Shown: positions 47,601-59,531, numbered from the stretch's first letter. The stretch is 64,000 nt of DNA from Watersipora subatra (GCF_963576615.1 NC_088715.1:55896190-55960189); one strand, 5' to 3'. Translations and numbers: made by a program. The notes: generated from the letters alone by a model not told the origin.

Positions 47601-48397
47601 GGAGATATATTTTTGGAGACACCTTTTTTAATGCTGAGCATCAACCTCTACTTGCAAACTAATGAAAAATTTGCAAAAAAACCATAATACTAGTCCGAGA
47701 GAATAGATTTGGTAAAAATGTAGAAACCACAATGGTTTTTGTCTCCAAGTCACAGCTCCTATCTTTCATCATACCAATCATGTGGCTGTGGCTGTTTATC
47801 TTCCATAACAAAAGTACGACTCTGAAGTTTGAAATGATTGTCATAGTGGCTTTTAAAGCCGTTTGCCAAACTTATGGCTTTGATTAGCAAGTTCCCCTAA
47901 AATCACATACCGTTATGCAACAGTATATCAGCATGCTTATTCTATTGCAGGTAGTTGACGAGGCAGCAATTAATGTCTCATGATTGTATTAATAACTCCC
48001 AACCGTCACTTCATTCAATTTCACCTATTACAGCACTAAATAATGAATTTCAAGAAAGACTTTGTCAACTGTTCATGAGGTTTTTGGTGTAAAAATTTAA
48101 TGAAATAATAAAAATAAAGTGAGTAGAGCATGGGTGTGATTAAAGGTTATAGTTTTAAATTCAACACTTAAACATTTTAGATTGATTCTAAAAATTATTA
48201 TTCATTGTCTCTCTCTGTTTGAAATATGAAATAATTTGTTTCAAGACCGTACACACTTATGAGAAACTTCAAGTTCGCTAAAAGACTTTACAGCTTTAGT
48301 AGTGATTATGATTTGATCATGTTGAACCCGAGGATTTAGAGGAAGCTGAAGTCTGTTTCAAGTAGTGCCAGGATGTGAAACGTGATCACAGACAAGT
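47601..48397. other. Spacer, then flank of the satellite family
   Basis: 47600-48200 has no recognised content. 48200-48397 matches 20930-21110, the left flank of the single-copy unit. Confidence 0.45.
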
Positions 48398-49310
48398 TGA
48401 AAGAAACAGCAAATTGTGAGATCATAAAATACAACAACTACTACAAAACAGCTCAGTGAGCACTCCAATACACTAACAAGCAAACATGAAAATCTAGGGA
48501 AATTGCGGTGCTGCTAGAAATATCAAGCATGGGAGTTGTCCAACCATTGCGGCTGATGTGAATATATAAGACATCAGTAAGACTCGAAGTTGTCTGACCT
48601 TCATAATGAAATATGATGACAGACTATTTGAAAGAAACAGCATATTGTGGGATCATAAAATACAACTACTACTACAAAACAACCCAGTAAACACTCCTAT
48701 ACATCAACAAGCAAACATGAAAATCTAGAGCATTTGTGGTGCTGCTAGAAATATCAAGCATGGGGGTTGTTCAACCATTGCGGCTGATGTGAATATATAA
48801 GACATCAGTAAGACTCGAAGTTGTCTGACCTTCATAATGAAATATGATGACAGACTATTTGAAAGAAACAGCATATTGTGGGATCATAAAATACAACTAC
48901 TACTACAAAACAACCCAGTAAACACTCCTATACATCAACAAGCAAACATGAAAATCTAGAGCATTTGTGGTGCTGCTAGAAATATCAAGCATGGGGGTTG
49001 TTCAACCATTGCGGCTGATGTGAATATATAAGACATCAGTAAGACTCGAAGTTGTCTGACCTTCATAATGAAATATGATGACAGACTATTTGAAAGAAAC
49101 AGCATATTGTGGGATCATAAAATACAACTACTACTACAAAACAACCCAGTAAACACTCCTATACATCAACAAGCAAACATGAAAATCTAGAGCATTTGTG
49201 GTGCTGCTAGAAATATCAAGCATGGGGGTTGTTCAACCATTGCAGCTGATGTGAATATATGTATATGACATCAGTGGGATTCGGAGTTGTCTTGTCTTCA
49301 TATTATAAAA
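48398..49310 (+). repeat. 231-bp tandem satellite, four copies
   Basis: The phrase AGACTATTTGAAAGAAAC recurs at spacing 231 (48621, 48852, 49083). The middle copies look nearly identical. The first (48398-48630) and last (from 49093) are more diverged, as expected for array edges. Each unit holds AATCTAGAGCATTTGTGG, GGGGTTGTTCAACCATTG and GTGAATATATAAGACATCAG. The last has a small GTATAT insertion. Confidence 0.92.
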
Positions 49311-49430
49311 CTTATGAACAAAAAACAGCATAAAACTATAACTAGATCATGATGATAATTGAGCATCACTATTTCATATGAAAGAGAATTACATCCTACT
49401 GCAATTACCAATAGATGACAGAGTGGCAGG

Positions 49431-49914
49431 CACAAGCAGAGGTATGTCACCAAGACTGCAGGAGCCAGTCAGATTAGCTACTTGCCGAAGCCTTGTATCG
49501 GTCAACAAACTTTGAATCGACAACCAATCATCAGCGATACAAATATTTACTACACTTTATTTAGCGTATTGTAGATATAGTTTATAATATAACTTCATTA
49601 TAGACAATGTTAAGTTGTATCGCACAGAAAAATATGACATAGTTATTCATGAAATCAAATGTTGTATTTTATTAAAAAATATTGACGAAACAGCTGTGAA
49701 AAGAATGACATAAATTTAAATTTAAGCAGGTAAGTTACAGTAACTAATTGATAGCAATTTAGAATGAAAATCCCTAAAAATGTAAGTTCACAATTACACT
49801 ACTGGGGTCTTTTTAGTACTAGCCAATTCTGCGCAAATTGTTGCTGGACTTAGTATAATTTTAGGTGTTGTTGGCTTGTGATTGTAACATCAAGGAGGAA
49901 TGTGAGCTTACCAA
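49431..49914. other. Spacer
   Basis: No gene or defined repeat seen. Confidence 0.35.
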
Positions 49915-50189
49915 TAAAGTGTAAAACACTAGCAGCCAATGACACTTGAAATTGACTCAAGGACAAATATAAAAGAGAAGCGAAACCAGAAAGATTGAGG
50001 AAAAAAGACGACAAACTAAGGAAAGGCTAATAAAAGCTTCGGCTAGCCAAGGGCGCTTGCAGCAAACAGTGTGCAAAGGATTGACTCATCTAAAAAGAAA
50101 TACACAGCAAACACAATTCACTTAATGAGGCGGCAAGCCTGGAAGTCATTAAGCTCAGCTAAAAGCTATTACCAGTCATATTAGACTAG

Positions 50190-51522
50190 AAATTCCACGG
50201 TCATACAGCCCACGACCAAAGTGATATTGGAAAAAAGAAAGGGTACTGATGGTTGAGAAATGCAATATTAGCAGTCAAATGACACTGCAGTGCAATAGGA
50301 TAACTGCAATGGTAGCTGTAATGTACTGGGTGTGGGTGTTATTATATACAACAAACAGCAATAATGAAAGGAAAAGATTATATGATTATATCTCTCCCCC
50401 AGCAATAGGAGAAATGCAATATTGGCCAATATTAGAAGAAGAATGCACTGATATTATTAGAATAACCAATATTATTAATATAGTAATACAGTAATAATAG
50501 AAAACCAATAAACAATTTTGTTTGGATTTAAAAACGTCGTAGCTAACAATATCAAGAAGTATCAAAAATAATATCCAAACTTAGTAATAGTAATACAGTA
50601 ATAATAGAAAACCAATAAACAATTTTGTTTGGATTTAAAAACGACGTAGCTAACAATATCAAGAAGTATCAAAAATAATATCCAAACTTAGTAATAGTAA
50701 TACAGCAATAATAGAAAACCAATGCGCAATTTTGTTTACATTTTAAAACGTCATAGCTAACAATATCAAGAAGTATCAAAAAGAATATCCAAACTTAGTA
50801 ATAGTAATACAGTAATAATAGAAAACCAATGAACAATTTTGTTTACATTTCAAAACGTCATAGCTAACAATATCAAGAAGTATCAAGAAGAATAACCAAA
50901 CTTATAATTAAATACCGTAATCTCATAAAAATCGTTAGAAAAAATATCATCGTCATATCCTTTACTTACACTGCGTTGGACATCAGTTAGAATACCAAAG
51001 TACTCAAATGTGTCTGAAATGTCAGTTAATTCGAACTCGGCAAAAATGAAACGATTTCAGTACTCCCACGTTAATCAACGAAACCTTCGACCATGCTATA
51101 GACTGGTGAAAAGTGCACGTTACTTTTTCGTGAAATGCGCTCGATGTAATCGTTCTATTCTTTGTTGCTCGGCGTTTTAATTTCCGGTCTTAACTTTTAT
51201 AAAAGTGAGGCTTGACAAGTTTTAATAACGATTTTCGCCCAAATAAATCTGTTTATTTGTGTATAATCCGATTAGATGGGTAAGTTTTAAGATAATAATG
51301 ACGATTTACAAAGACTTGGTAACATATTTAAATAGGTTTGTATGTGTTTTGTATTGTTATTACACTTTACTGACTTTACAAAACGATGGTTAAATTTGTT
51401 GATGAAATTTTAATTCAAAGGTTCGTCTCATTGTTGATGAATAATTTTCGGGAGTTGTGTGCACATGTGCATTTATCATAAATCTCCCAACCAATCGCTT
51501 CGCTCTGTTTGGTCGTGGGATT
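50190..51522 (+). mobile_element. CCCACGACC-ended DNA element, copy 2
   Basis: The left end reads AAATTCCACGGTCATACAGC then CCACGACCAAAG. The right end is CTCTGTTTGGTCGTGGGAT. Inner sequence matches the 42-kb copy, for example GTGCAC...TTTCGCG and CGTTTTAATTTCCGGTCTTA in inverted order. The target seems to be TA or TAG. No transposase. Confidence 0.78.
50482..50905. repeat. 107-bp tandem repeat, four copies, inside the DNA element
   Basis: AGTAATACAG(T/C)AATAATAG recurs at 50482, 50589, 50696 and 50803. Each unit includes AAAACCAAT and TAGCTAACAATATCAAGAAG. The 43-kb copy of the element has this unit once (43140-43215, minus strand). Confidence 0.9.
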
Positions 51523-52150
51523 AACTGACCTATTAAGACAAGAAATACCCGTCTTACTTCAACAAGCTGGCAGCAGAACGGCTCATATAATTTAGGTTTT
51601 AGAGTCAGGTCAGCGGATCGACGAATAGACACTCAACTGAGAATACCAAAAGCTTAAAAAGTTAACAGAACAGCCGCACTTATGTCGGATAGAAGACTGG
51701 ATCTTACAAATCAGAATAATTAATAACAAAAGAGCAGATCGAGTAATTGTTTGCCTCGCAAGCATGAAGGCACTCTTTGTGCAAAAAGCCCACAGTCAAC
51801 ATCATGCTGGAATAAACCAAAGGTACAAACGATTATGACTCGGATGGTACTGGTCAGGCGTGTCCGGCGTTGTCCGTGGGACAATGAAGTACCTGCAAGT
51901 TCTGTCAAACAGCAAAGAACAGCGTAACTAGGTTGGCAATCTCTCAGATTACATCAGCATCTCAAATTGCACCAGCAACACAATGCATCAGCAAGTATCA
52001 TCAACAACAAGTTACTAGGCTGGCAATTTCTTAAATTGCACAAGCGTCAAAAGGCACCGGCAGGACGCTTGTATCTCCCTGACCATTTCTACTTGTCCGG
52101 ACTCAGAGGAAGTAGAGTTTTTTCTTTCAAAAAGAAGTTGAAAATTTAAA

Positions 52151-52793
52151 GTTGCATTCCCTGCAAACAGAGGGTCAGGGAGCAGACAACCTCCTTTAGC
52201 CCGCTAACCAAAATCTTCTTCAGATTTGATTCCTAAATTTGATTGATTCGTCGGAGCATTTGATTTTACGTCAAAATAAATTTTAGTTTTTCAATGTAAT
52301 AGTAAACTCGATTGTTGTCAATTACCTACTACGTTTTTACCAATGGCTATCTAAAACTTCACTTGCATTTTTACAGCTTATAAAGTTGATAAAAATTGTG
52401 TTGTCTTTGCATTTTAGTACCGCAAAATGCTAACGAGTCTACGAGTTGCTGTGTTAGCAATATTTAGAATATCACTGAAAAAATTAAAAATTGAAGCAAC
52501 TGTGAAATAAAATAAATTACAGAAAAACTTTTATGCTCGTGGTTTAATTATTTAAATTTCGATGACAAAAACTAAAACAACCTAATAGCACTAATGATAT
52601 AAAAATAAATCAGGATTAACGATGAAAAAGTGTAAAGAGACCAGAGATGATGTATATAGTTACCTGTTACATGGTAAGAGACCCGATATTACGAGGCTGG
52701 AATTGGTTCACGTAGTGTGCTGAAAGCTGTAATAAAATTATCAGTAAAAGAATGTTCAGAGAAAATTGAGAAACAAACGATATACAAGCATCA

Positions 52794-52835
<42 letters not shown>

Positions 52836-52956
52836 GCTCGTTAAAATTGACCTTCACATGGCTTTTGCTTAAATCTTTCAAGGCTTTATTGAATGAATCA
52901 TATTACCTTTTGTATGTAACTCAAACACATATAGTAAACCTGCCTCAGCTGCTAAA
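52151..52956. other. Duplicated spacer and promoter region of pseudogene 3
   Basis: 52080-52450 matches 20530-20880 and 54730-55080 (AGGGTCAGGGATCTGACAAC-like). 52620-52956 matches the DNA before other fucosyltransferase copies, with a deletion that brings CTTTTGTATGTAACT next to the gene start. Confidence 0.5.
52799..52835. repeat. (AAC)n microsatellite
   Basis: About twelve ACA units. The same place in other units has only two or three (ACAACAACAACAGG), so it is an expansion within the array. Confidence 0.9.
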
Positions 52957-53801
52957 AATGAACAACTCATCAAAGGCGTTGGGTATTATTACTCTTTCTT
53001 TTATAGTTTATATCATAGCTACTATGTATATAAACAGAGGAGACCAGAATGAGTTCTTCCAGCAACAGCATCGTTGACAACATTCAAGAAGTTTTCAACA
53101 ATTTTAATAAAAGCATGACCTACTTATGCAACTTGACACCAACACAATTATATTTTTGATGGAAGAAAGCAAAACACAAACTTTTCAGCAACTATCAACT
53201 ATGCAAAGAGTAAAATTAAAGGGACATTTAGATACGCCTCTCATAGCAATACAAGACAGTGTGACAGACTGTCCTTTATGATACAGTTGAAGAAGTCCAT
53301 AAATGTTGATATATTTGATGGTTGTACCAAACAAAAACCATGTCTGAAAAAAGGTGAGATAAAATGCTAGGCTGAGACACACTATCCCTGCAGGTTCTTC
53401 TTAGCATTTGAGAATTATGTGCAGAATATATAACTGAGAAATTCTGGAAAACATTGAGTAGTAAAGGAAATTTTGTTCCTGTTGCTCTCGGAGGTTTATC
53501 AGTGCAAGAAAATACTGACATTGTTCCTCCAGATTCTTTTATTTACGTCTACAATGTCACATCAGTTGAGGCTCTAGGAAAATATCTCCAGCACCTGATG
53601 ACATACATGTATTATTCTGTCTATAACAGGTACCATGAGTGGCGTCAGCATTACTCAGTTTCATTAGCAAAATAGCAAGCTTGTGGCCTTTGTGAAAGCA
53701 TTAACCACCCAGAGTCTCTCTCCGCCGAGAGCAATAGGCGATTTGCTGATGAAAGGAATGATAAAAATACCTGCAAGAACTTGTCAATACTTGCCAGTTA
53801 A
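52957..53801 (+). pseudogene. Fucosyltransferase pseudogene 3 (internal deletion)
   Basis: ATG MNNSSKALGIITLSFIVYII is intact. About 330 bp of stem and N-terminal lobe are missing after FFQQQHR, then VVNNFNKSMTYLCN-like sequence resumes. Stops interrupt it (TGA after FIRF-like sequence, TAG in the KCxAETHYP part) and ENSLC has lost bases. The last part (53454-53675) is open: GNFVPVALGGLSVQENTDIV...SSVEALGKYLQHLM. No transposon sits in it. Confidence 0.88.
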
Positions 53802-55085
53802 ATCCAATGTTTGACAATCCACATACATAAGAAGTTGTAGATACATAATATTCATGATTTTAATCTTGTGCTAATGTGTCTTTAGTCCCTATGTCTTCGA
53901 AAATATTATGCATATACCAGCTCTTCACTCTCTGACACCTAAAAGCTGTACTGAGTGATACAAGTTATTTTATCGTTTTTTAACATTTATATTATTATAG
54001 AAGGTAGTCAGTTACACAATTTTTCATTCTATTATCTGGCCTATAATACTTTATATTGGTAGATTTGTAAGAATCAAAGGAGGAACATCTCTTTAACTTG
54101 TTCCTGAGTATTTGTATTGTTCACATATCCTATCATATTGCATTCTTTTTTTCTCTAACTTGGAATAAATATAAAATCATTACTTAATATGCCAAAACCT
54201 GTTTACAGACCAAATACCGAATGAGACAAATAAATTTGTCTCATTTTGAATAGAGGCCTTTAAAAAAGACATACAAGCAGTTCAGCTGATTTAATAGAAG
54301 AATGACCAAAACATATAGATATAAAATTCCATCATTTTTAGAAGTTTGTAAACAGCGCTATCACACTATCCTTAGGCATTGACTGCTAAAATCACAGTCA
54401 CTTTCAAGCACGTTAGCTGTTGGATTTGATTCTTGTATTTAGTATATTTTTTTGAGTATTTAAGTATATACTTACTCAAATTATCCATTGGCATTTTGTC
54501 AGACTAATAGTAAGTGGCAGGCAACTCTCATTACCTCTCATTGTTTACGAGCTGAGTTTTAGTACCCGAGCAACGCCGGGTTGTATAGCTACTACAAAAT
54601 ATACTACCACATTCGCTAGATCTTTTTGTGAGCATCAACTAGCTAAAAATCTTTTGCATTGCACCAGCAAATACAGAGCACCAGCAAGCATCAATACGCG
54701 GCTAGGTTGAAAATTTTCTATATTTCTACTTGTCAGGAACAAGAGGAAGTAGCACTATTTCTTTCAAAAAGCAGTAGTAAGTTTGGAGTTGCAATCTATG
54801 CCAACAGAAAGTCAGGGATCTGACAACTTTCCTGAGCCTGCTAACCAAAATCCACTTCAGATTTTATCTCTAAATTTGGTAGATTTGTTAAAGTACATGA
54901 TTTGCAGTTTTATGGCAAAATATACATCAAGTTTTCAATGTAATAGTAAACATGATTGTTGTGGATTACCAAGTACATTTTTACCTGCCGCTCATCTAAA
55001 ACTTCGATTACATTTTTTCCAGCTCAAGTTGATAAAAGTTGTTCTGGTTATGCATCTTTAATACAAAAAGTGCAAGCGAGTCTAC
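53802..55085. other. 3' flank of pseudogene 3, Helitron tail and duplicated spacer
   Basis: 53802-54300 matches the 3' flank of the intact copies. 54560-54592 holds a Helitron 3' end (CCCGAGCAACGCCGGG...GCTAC). 54600-55085 matches spacer DNA at 20450-20900. The 92-aa frame at 54783 lies in this repeated spacer and is not supported as a gene. Confidence 0.5.
54560..54592 (+). mobile_element. Helitron 3' terminus fragment
   Basis: ACCCGAGCAACGCCGGGTTG then TATAGCTAC. The hairpin is perfect (CCCG...CGGG) but the end is CTAC rather than CTAG. Confidence 0.5.
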
Positions 55086-56653
55086 ACATGCTGAGTTAGT
55101 AATTTTTAGTAAAATAAATACAACCAGAAAAAAATTAAAAGTAGAGCATAAGCGAAATAAGCTTAATTAAATGAAAGCTTTTCTGCTCAGTGTTCATTTA
55201 GTAAAATCCCAATGACAGAAACTAAAACAACCTAACAGCAATAAAAATACGGAAACATATTAGGATGAAGGTAAATATTTTTTTTGAGGGAGACATGATA
55301 TATATAGTTACCTGACAGATATATAATGAGGGACTAGGATTAGTACTCTAAGGTCGAATCACGAGTTATCCGGTCAGAATTTGTTAGCTTCTCAGCTGAT
55401 TCCCGAAATACCCGGGAGTGAATTTTAAAGGGTTTGTTTAAAATGTGTTTGCAATAATTATTGTGAATTTGTTGAAATAAACCAAAATCGTGGTCTGAGC
55501 TTTTTAATAATTAGTAGAAATCTATATGGGTAAAGTCAGCACAGCAGAACAATAAGTTTTTTTTCAAATTGCGGTAAAAGCTTCCATTGCTTAAGCACGA
55601 TTCAAGAAGTGCTTTCACAGCAGTATAATTATGATTTCCCTAATACATGTATATTTGAACTGTGCACTTTTAAAATTTTGCCATAAGGCCTTGATAGTCT
55701 TCAAAAGCAGATGTGATTATAAGATTTATTTACAGGTACATGTATGTACTAGACTTTGATCAAAGGGTGAACAAAATATAACATAATGACGAAAGTTTCT
55801 ACTATCTGACTGAGTCTGACTGTTGTGGCAGTTTTTGCAAGTTGTGTAAACCTGGATGTAGTATGATTTAATTTTCAAACAGTCTGACTACTCGCTGCTA
55901 AAACTGGTCATAATGACAATAATAATTACTCAATAACAGCTGAATACAATCAAATGCTGACCAACCATGTTTTACATAATCACAATGATTTCGTTGTGTA
56001 GTGCATGTGTTTTTAAAATCTGTTTCGCTGCTCATCTTAACAAATGTTCCATGTCGGGTGGATTGTTCATGCTTTTAGTAGCTAGTACTTTCTTATTCAA
56101 TTAGTGGTTTTTTTGCAATTTTAATTTGCTGATAAAAAGTTTTTATTTGTACATAGCTACAATATTTTAATACCCAAATGTAGCATGAGGTGTTCTCTTT
56201 CCAAAAGACCAAATTAAAAAAATATTAATAGAAAATGAGCAAATTTAAAGTAAAAATTTAGTAACACTGAGTCTATCATTTGTTAGAAACCAACTGATTA
56301 ATTGAGCTTGGATGCACACAATAGAGTTATTTATTTGGGCCGGTATAGGTTAAAAAGCAATATTTAGTTTAGACTTTAGAGTAATGAAACCCGCGCTAAA
56401 GTTGTCAATGAAAAGAATATTGATCAACGCATTAAGTGATCCCTACGCATGAAGTGTATAAACAAAACAACAACAGGATTGTTAATGGTGGCTCTCAGGA
56501 GGCTTCTTTTATATTCATTCAAAGACTTATTTCATAAACACTGAACCTTTTGTAAGTAACTTATAAGCAGTTTTGCTTGAGCGCTTTTGTAAAGGCGGCA
56601 CAACCAAAAACGTAAAGTTGCTAATCTAGTAAACTTGCCTCAACTGCTGGACG
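55086..56653. promoter_or_regulatory. Upstream region of intact fucosyltransferase 2 (duplicated unit DNA)
   Basis: 55600-56160 matches 27560-28080 in reverse order on the opposite strand, and matches 21800-22200 directly. 56250-56653 is the shared promoter/5' UTR: GTAACACTGAGTCTA, GTTAGAAACCAACTGATTA, AATATTGATCAACGCAT, then CTCAACTGCTGGACG before the ATG. No TATA box assigned. Confidence 0.5.
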
Positions 56654-57853
56654 ATGAACAACTCATCAAAGGCGTTTAGTATTGTTACTCTCTCTTTTAT
56701 AGTTTATATCCTAGCTATCATGTATAGAAACAGAGAAAACCAGAAAAAGTTCTTTCTGAGGAAATATCAGCCGGTCGACAGATGGTTGTTATCTAAGAAT
56801 CAAGAAAACCCTCTTGATGGTGAGAGTTCAAGACATTTTTTTCCAAACCAAATATCAGAAATGACCGAACATGGTAAAAGAAAATTAATAGTAAGTATAG
56901 ACAGTGGAGGACCATGGCTGCTTCCAACGATCCACTTTGATGGATGTGAATATTCGAATTGTGATTTTATCTACAGTCCAGATAACATCAGTTATGCTCA
57001 GAAAGCCGATGCTCTTATATTCTTTCCAAACACACCGCAGAGTTTGTTACAGTTCCCAAGAGCTATCCGTCAACGACAACTGTGGTTTGTAGCAAGCATG
57101 GAGCCGCCAGCTTACCCTTGGCATAAATTCAACAAAGTTGTCAACAACTTTAATGGAAGCATGACCTACTTACGCAACTCCACGCCTGTACAGTTAGGCT
57201 ACGGACGAACAAAACAAGAGCGTGCACCTATTCATCAACAACCGACTATCAACTATTCGAAAAACAAAACTAAAGGGGCATTTGCATATGTCTCTCACTG
57301 CGGTTCAAAACAGTATGACAGACTTTCCTTTATGAGGCAGCTAAAGAAGTACATAAATGTAGACATATTGGGTGGCTGCACCAAACAAATACTTTGTCCA
57401 AAAAGAGGTAACAAAACATGTGTGGCTGACACACACTATCCTTACAGGTTCTACTTAGCATTTGAGAATTCTTTATGTACAGAGTATATAACTGAGAAAT
57501 TCTGGAAAACTTTAAAGAGTGAAGGAAATTTTGTTCCCGTTGCTCTCGGAGGTTTATCAGTACAAGAATATACGGAGATTGCTCCTCCAGATTCTTTTAT
57601 TCACGTCTACAATTTCTCATCAGTAAAAGCTCTAGGAAAATATCTCCAGCACCTGATGACAGATGATGCTGCCTATAACAAGTACCACGAGTGGCGTCAG
57701 CATTACTCAGTTTCATTTGCAATGGGGAAACCTTGTGGCCTTTGCAAAAGCATCAATCACCCAGAGTCTCTCCGCTCTGAGGAGAATAGGCAATTTGCTG
57801 ATGAAAGGAATGATGAAAATAACTGCAAGACCTTGTCAATACCTGCCAGTTAA
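56654..57853 (+). CDS. Alpha-1,3-fucosyltransferase (GT10), intact copy 2
   Basis: 399 residues, no intron, collinear with copy 1. Membrane segment at about 8-24 (FSIVTLSFIVYILAIMY), then a stem ending near NPLDGESSRHFFPN. QLWFVASMEPPAYPW and NNFNGSMTYLRNSTP follow. The GT10 motif FYLAFENSLCTEYITEKFW is at about 266-284, then FVPVALGG and PPDSFIHVYNFSSVKALGKY. The C-terminal CGLC pair and ERNDENNCKTLSIPAS end it. Clear differences from copy 1 cluster at residues 239-261 (LGGCTKQILCPKRGNKTC) and in the tail. All motifs needed for GDP-fucose use appear present, so it is probably active in the Golgi. Confidence 0.93.
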   Translation: MNNSSKAFSIVTLSFIVYILAIMYRNRENQKKFFLRKYQPVDRWLLSKNQENPLDGESSRHFFPNQISEMTEHGKRKLIVSIDSGGPWLLPTIHFDGCEYSNCDFIYSPDNISYAQKADALIFFPNTPQSLLQFPRAIRQRQLWFVASMEPPAYPWHKFNKVVNNFNGSMTYLRNSTPVQLGYGRTKQERAPIHQQPTINYSKNKTKGAFAYVSHCGSKQYDRLSFMRQLKKYINVDILGGCTKQILCPKRGNKTCVADTHYPYRFYLAFENSLCTEYITEKFWKTLKSEGNFVPVALGGLSVQEYTEIAPPDSFIHVYNFSSVKALGKYLQHLMTDDAAYNKYHEWRQHYSVSFAMGKPCGLCKSINHPESLRSEENRQFADERNDENNCKTLSIPAS

Positions 57854-58278
57854 ATTCAATATTTGACAATCCGCAAACATAGGAATTAGCAGACACACGA
57901 TAATCATGATTTTAATGTCGTGATAATGTACCCTTGTTTACTATTAATACTATGCTTATAACAGTTTTTGCTTTTTTAACATCTAAAGGTTGTATCAAGT
58001 GAAATTTGTCGCAGTGATGAGTTTTTATATCTGTCTCTTCGGTTTAAGTTTTAACATACTGTAGCAGATCACCGGTTACTACGCTTGTTCCTCTATTATT
58101 TGGCGTTGAAACTTTTATATCCAGAACTTGAGTAAAAGCCATGATAAAGCATTTTTTTAACTTGTTTTGTTTGTTTGTTTATTTATGTGTTGTAACATAG
58201 TGTATTGTTTCTTCTCTAGTGTAAAATACATGTAAAGCTTACTGGTAATTATGCAAAAACCTGTTTAGAAAGTGAATA
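57854..58278. other. 3' flank of fucosyltransferase 2
   Basis: Close to 29866-30264 base by base, including a GATAAA in place of AATAAA near 58142. It ends at the pogo insertion site. Confidence 0.6.
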
Positions 58279-59529
58279 CAGTCATACTTCGACTTACGAG
58301 TCTAATGTGTTCCGAGACTGAGCTCGTATGTCAATTTACTCGCATGTTGGTGCAATTTATTTATATATAGAGCAATTAACTATATATTGATTGGTTTCCA
58401 AACCATAAAAATGAAAATAAAACACTCAAAACAAGATATTGTAACAGAAAGAACATGTTGGTTATTGTCCTAACTTACACATGCTTTTAAAAAGCAACAA
58501 ATAAAGAATAATGTAAGGAAATGTGATTAATTAAAATGTAAAATTAAATACCTACAATAGCAGCTAACGCTAGGATTTGCTCGAGAAGGAAATATAAGTT
58601 ATCTTTCATTACAACAGTTGACTTTGATAAATTTGGATTTAATCAAAGTCTTAAAAGACAAAATTTTGAAGCAAATCTAAAAGCAAACTTTCATTTTTAA
58701 CTTAACATAATTAAAGTTTCTTCGGCGTTCATAGTTTTAAGTCGCTTGCTGGTAAGCTAATTTTTCCTTTGTTTCGCTTTCACGACTAGCCGGCCGTTTT
58801 AAGATAAACCTATCTAAGGACGTTTGCCTTTGTTGCCCTTTCAACATGTTGCAATTAGGACGAGCACAGGTGTCGTCAGAAAGGGTTACTGCACGACCAC
58901 TACCCAACTTGTCCGAATGTATATTTTTATAGTTTTGCTAGATAGCACCGGCCTTTTCACATAGCATCGTTTCAGTTACGCTGTTACCGGCCAATTGTTT
59001 ATTTTTTTATCCCATGCCTGAGCAGTCTCTCCATCAGCAGCCGTGAATATCGCTGCGCCGTTTAGAAACTATGATTAGTCCTTTTGCGAACTAATGCCCT
59101 GAATATAATCCTTCTGTTTGATAATTGTGGATGTATTTCTGTCATATTGCTGAGCTAGCTCAATCACGCATACACATTTCGTATATTTTTCAATAATTTT
59201 CCGTTTAATATCAATTGTTATCGTTTGCTTTTTCTTTGCATTATCTTTCATTTTACTAGTAAACTTTCGGTCTACGCACAGTACTTTTAATTCCCATAAT
59301 TATGCACTGAAAATCGTGCCCAAAAAACACGGTACAAAAGTATAACCTGAGCAGTTAAAAAATACAGAGTGATGCTGTTCTCATAAAACACCTCCACCAT
59401 ACTTGGTAACTGACTCACGTGCTCGTATCTCAAACATGGCTCGTATGTTAGTGCTAAAACTTGCTTAAAAGCTAGTTCGTTTCTCAAGTTTCTCGTACGT
59501 TGGAGCACTCGTAAGTTGAAGTATTACTG
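58279..59529 (-). mobile_element. pogo/Tigger-like element, full-length copy
   Basis: The left end is CAGTCATACTTCGACTTACG after TA (58277-58278). The right end is CGTAAGTTGAAGTATTACTG before TA (59530-59531). Minus-strand frames carry the same decayed CENP-B-type HTH (near 59100-59260) and linker as the 34-kb copy. At 1.25 kb it is too short for a full DDE transposase, so it is an internally deleted derivative. Confidence 0.85.
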
Positions 59530-59531
59530 TA

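Larger units (their letters stand above)
49915..52150 (+). pseudogene. LTR-retrotransposon pol remnant, copy 2 (split by a DNA element)
   Basis: 49915-50189 and 51523-52150 match 26430-27290 in order. The integrase zinc-head region reads QHHAGINQRYKRL, a stop, LGWYWSGVSGVVRG at about 51790-51880. It is interrupted by the CCCACGACC element between TTAGACTAG and TAACTGACC. Stops throughout. Confidence 0.6.

Noticed and set aside
15169..49310. CRISPR-like spaced repeats
   Set aside because: Tandem units (73, 75, 107, 231 bp) have no unique spacers and the genome is clearly eukaryotic.
50249..50494. Repeated ORF MVEKCNISSQM... at 27.4, 43.4 and 50.2 kb as a gene family
   Set aside because: It is conserved only because it sits near the end of the CCCACGACC element; no motif, and stops or shifts at different places.
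54783..55061. 92-aa ORF after pseudogene 3
   Set aside because: Lies in spacer DNA repeated at 20.6 and 52.2 kb where the frame is not kept.
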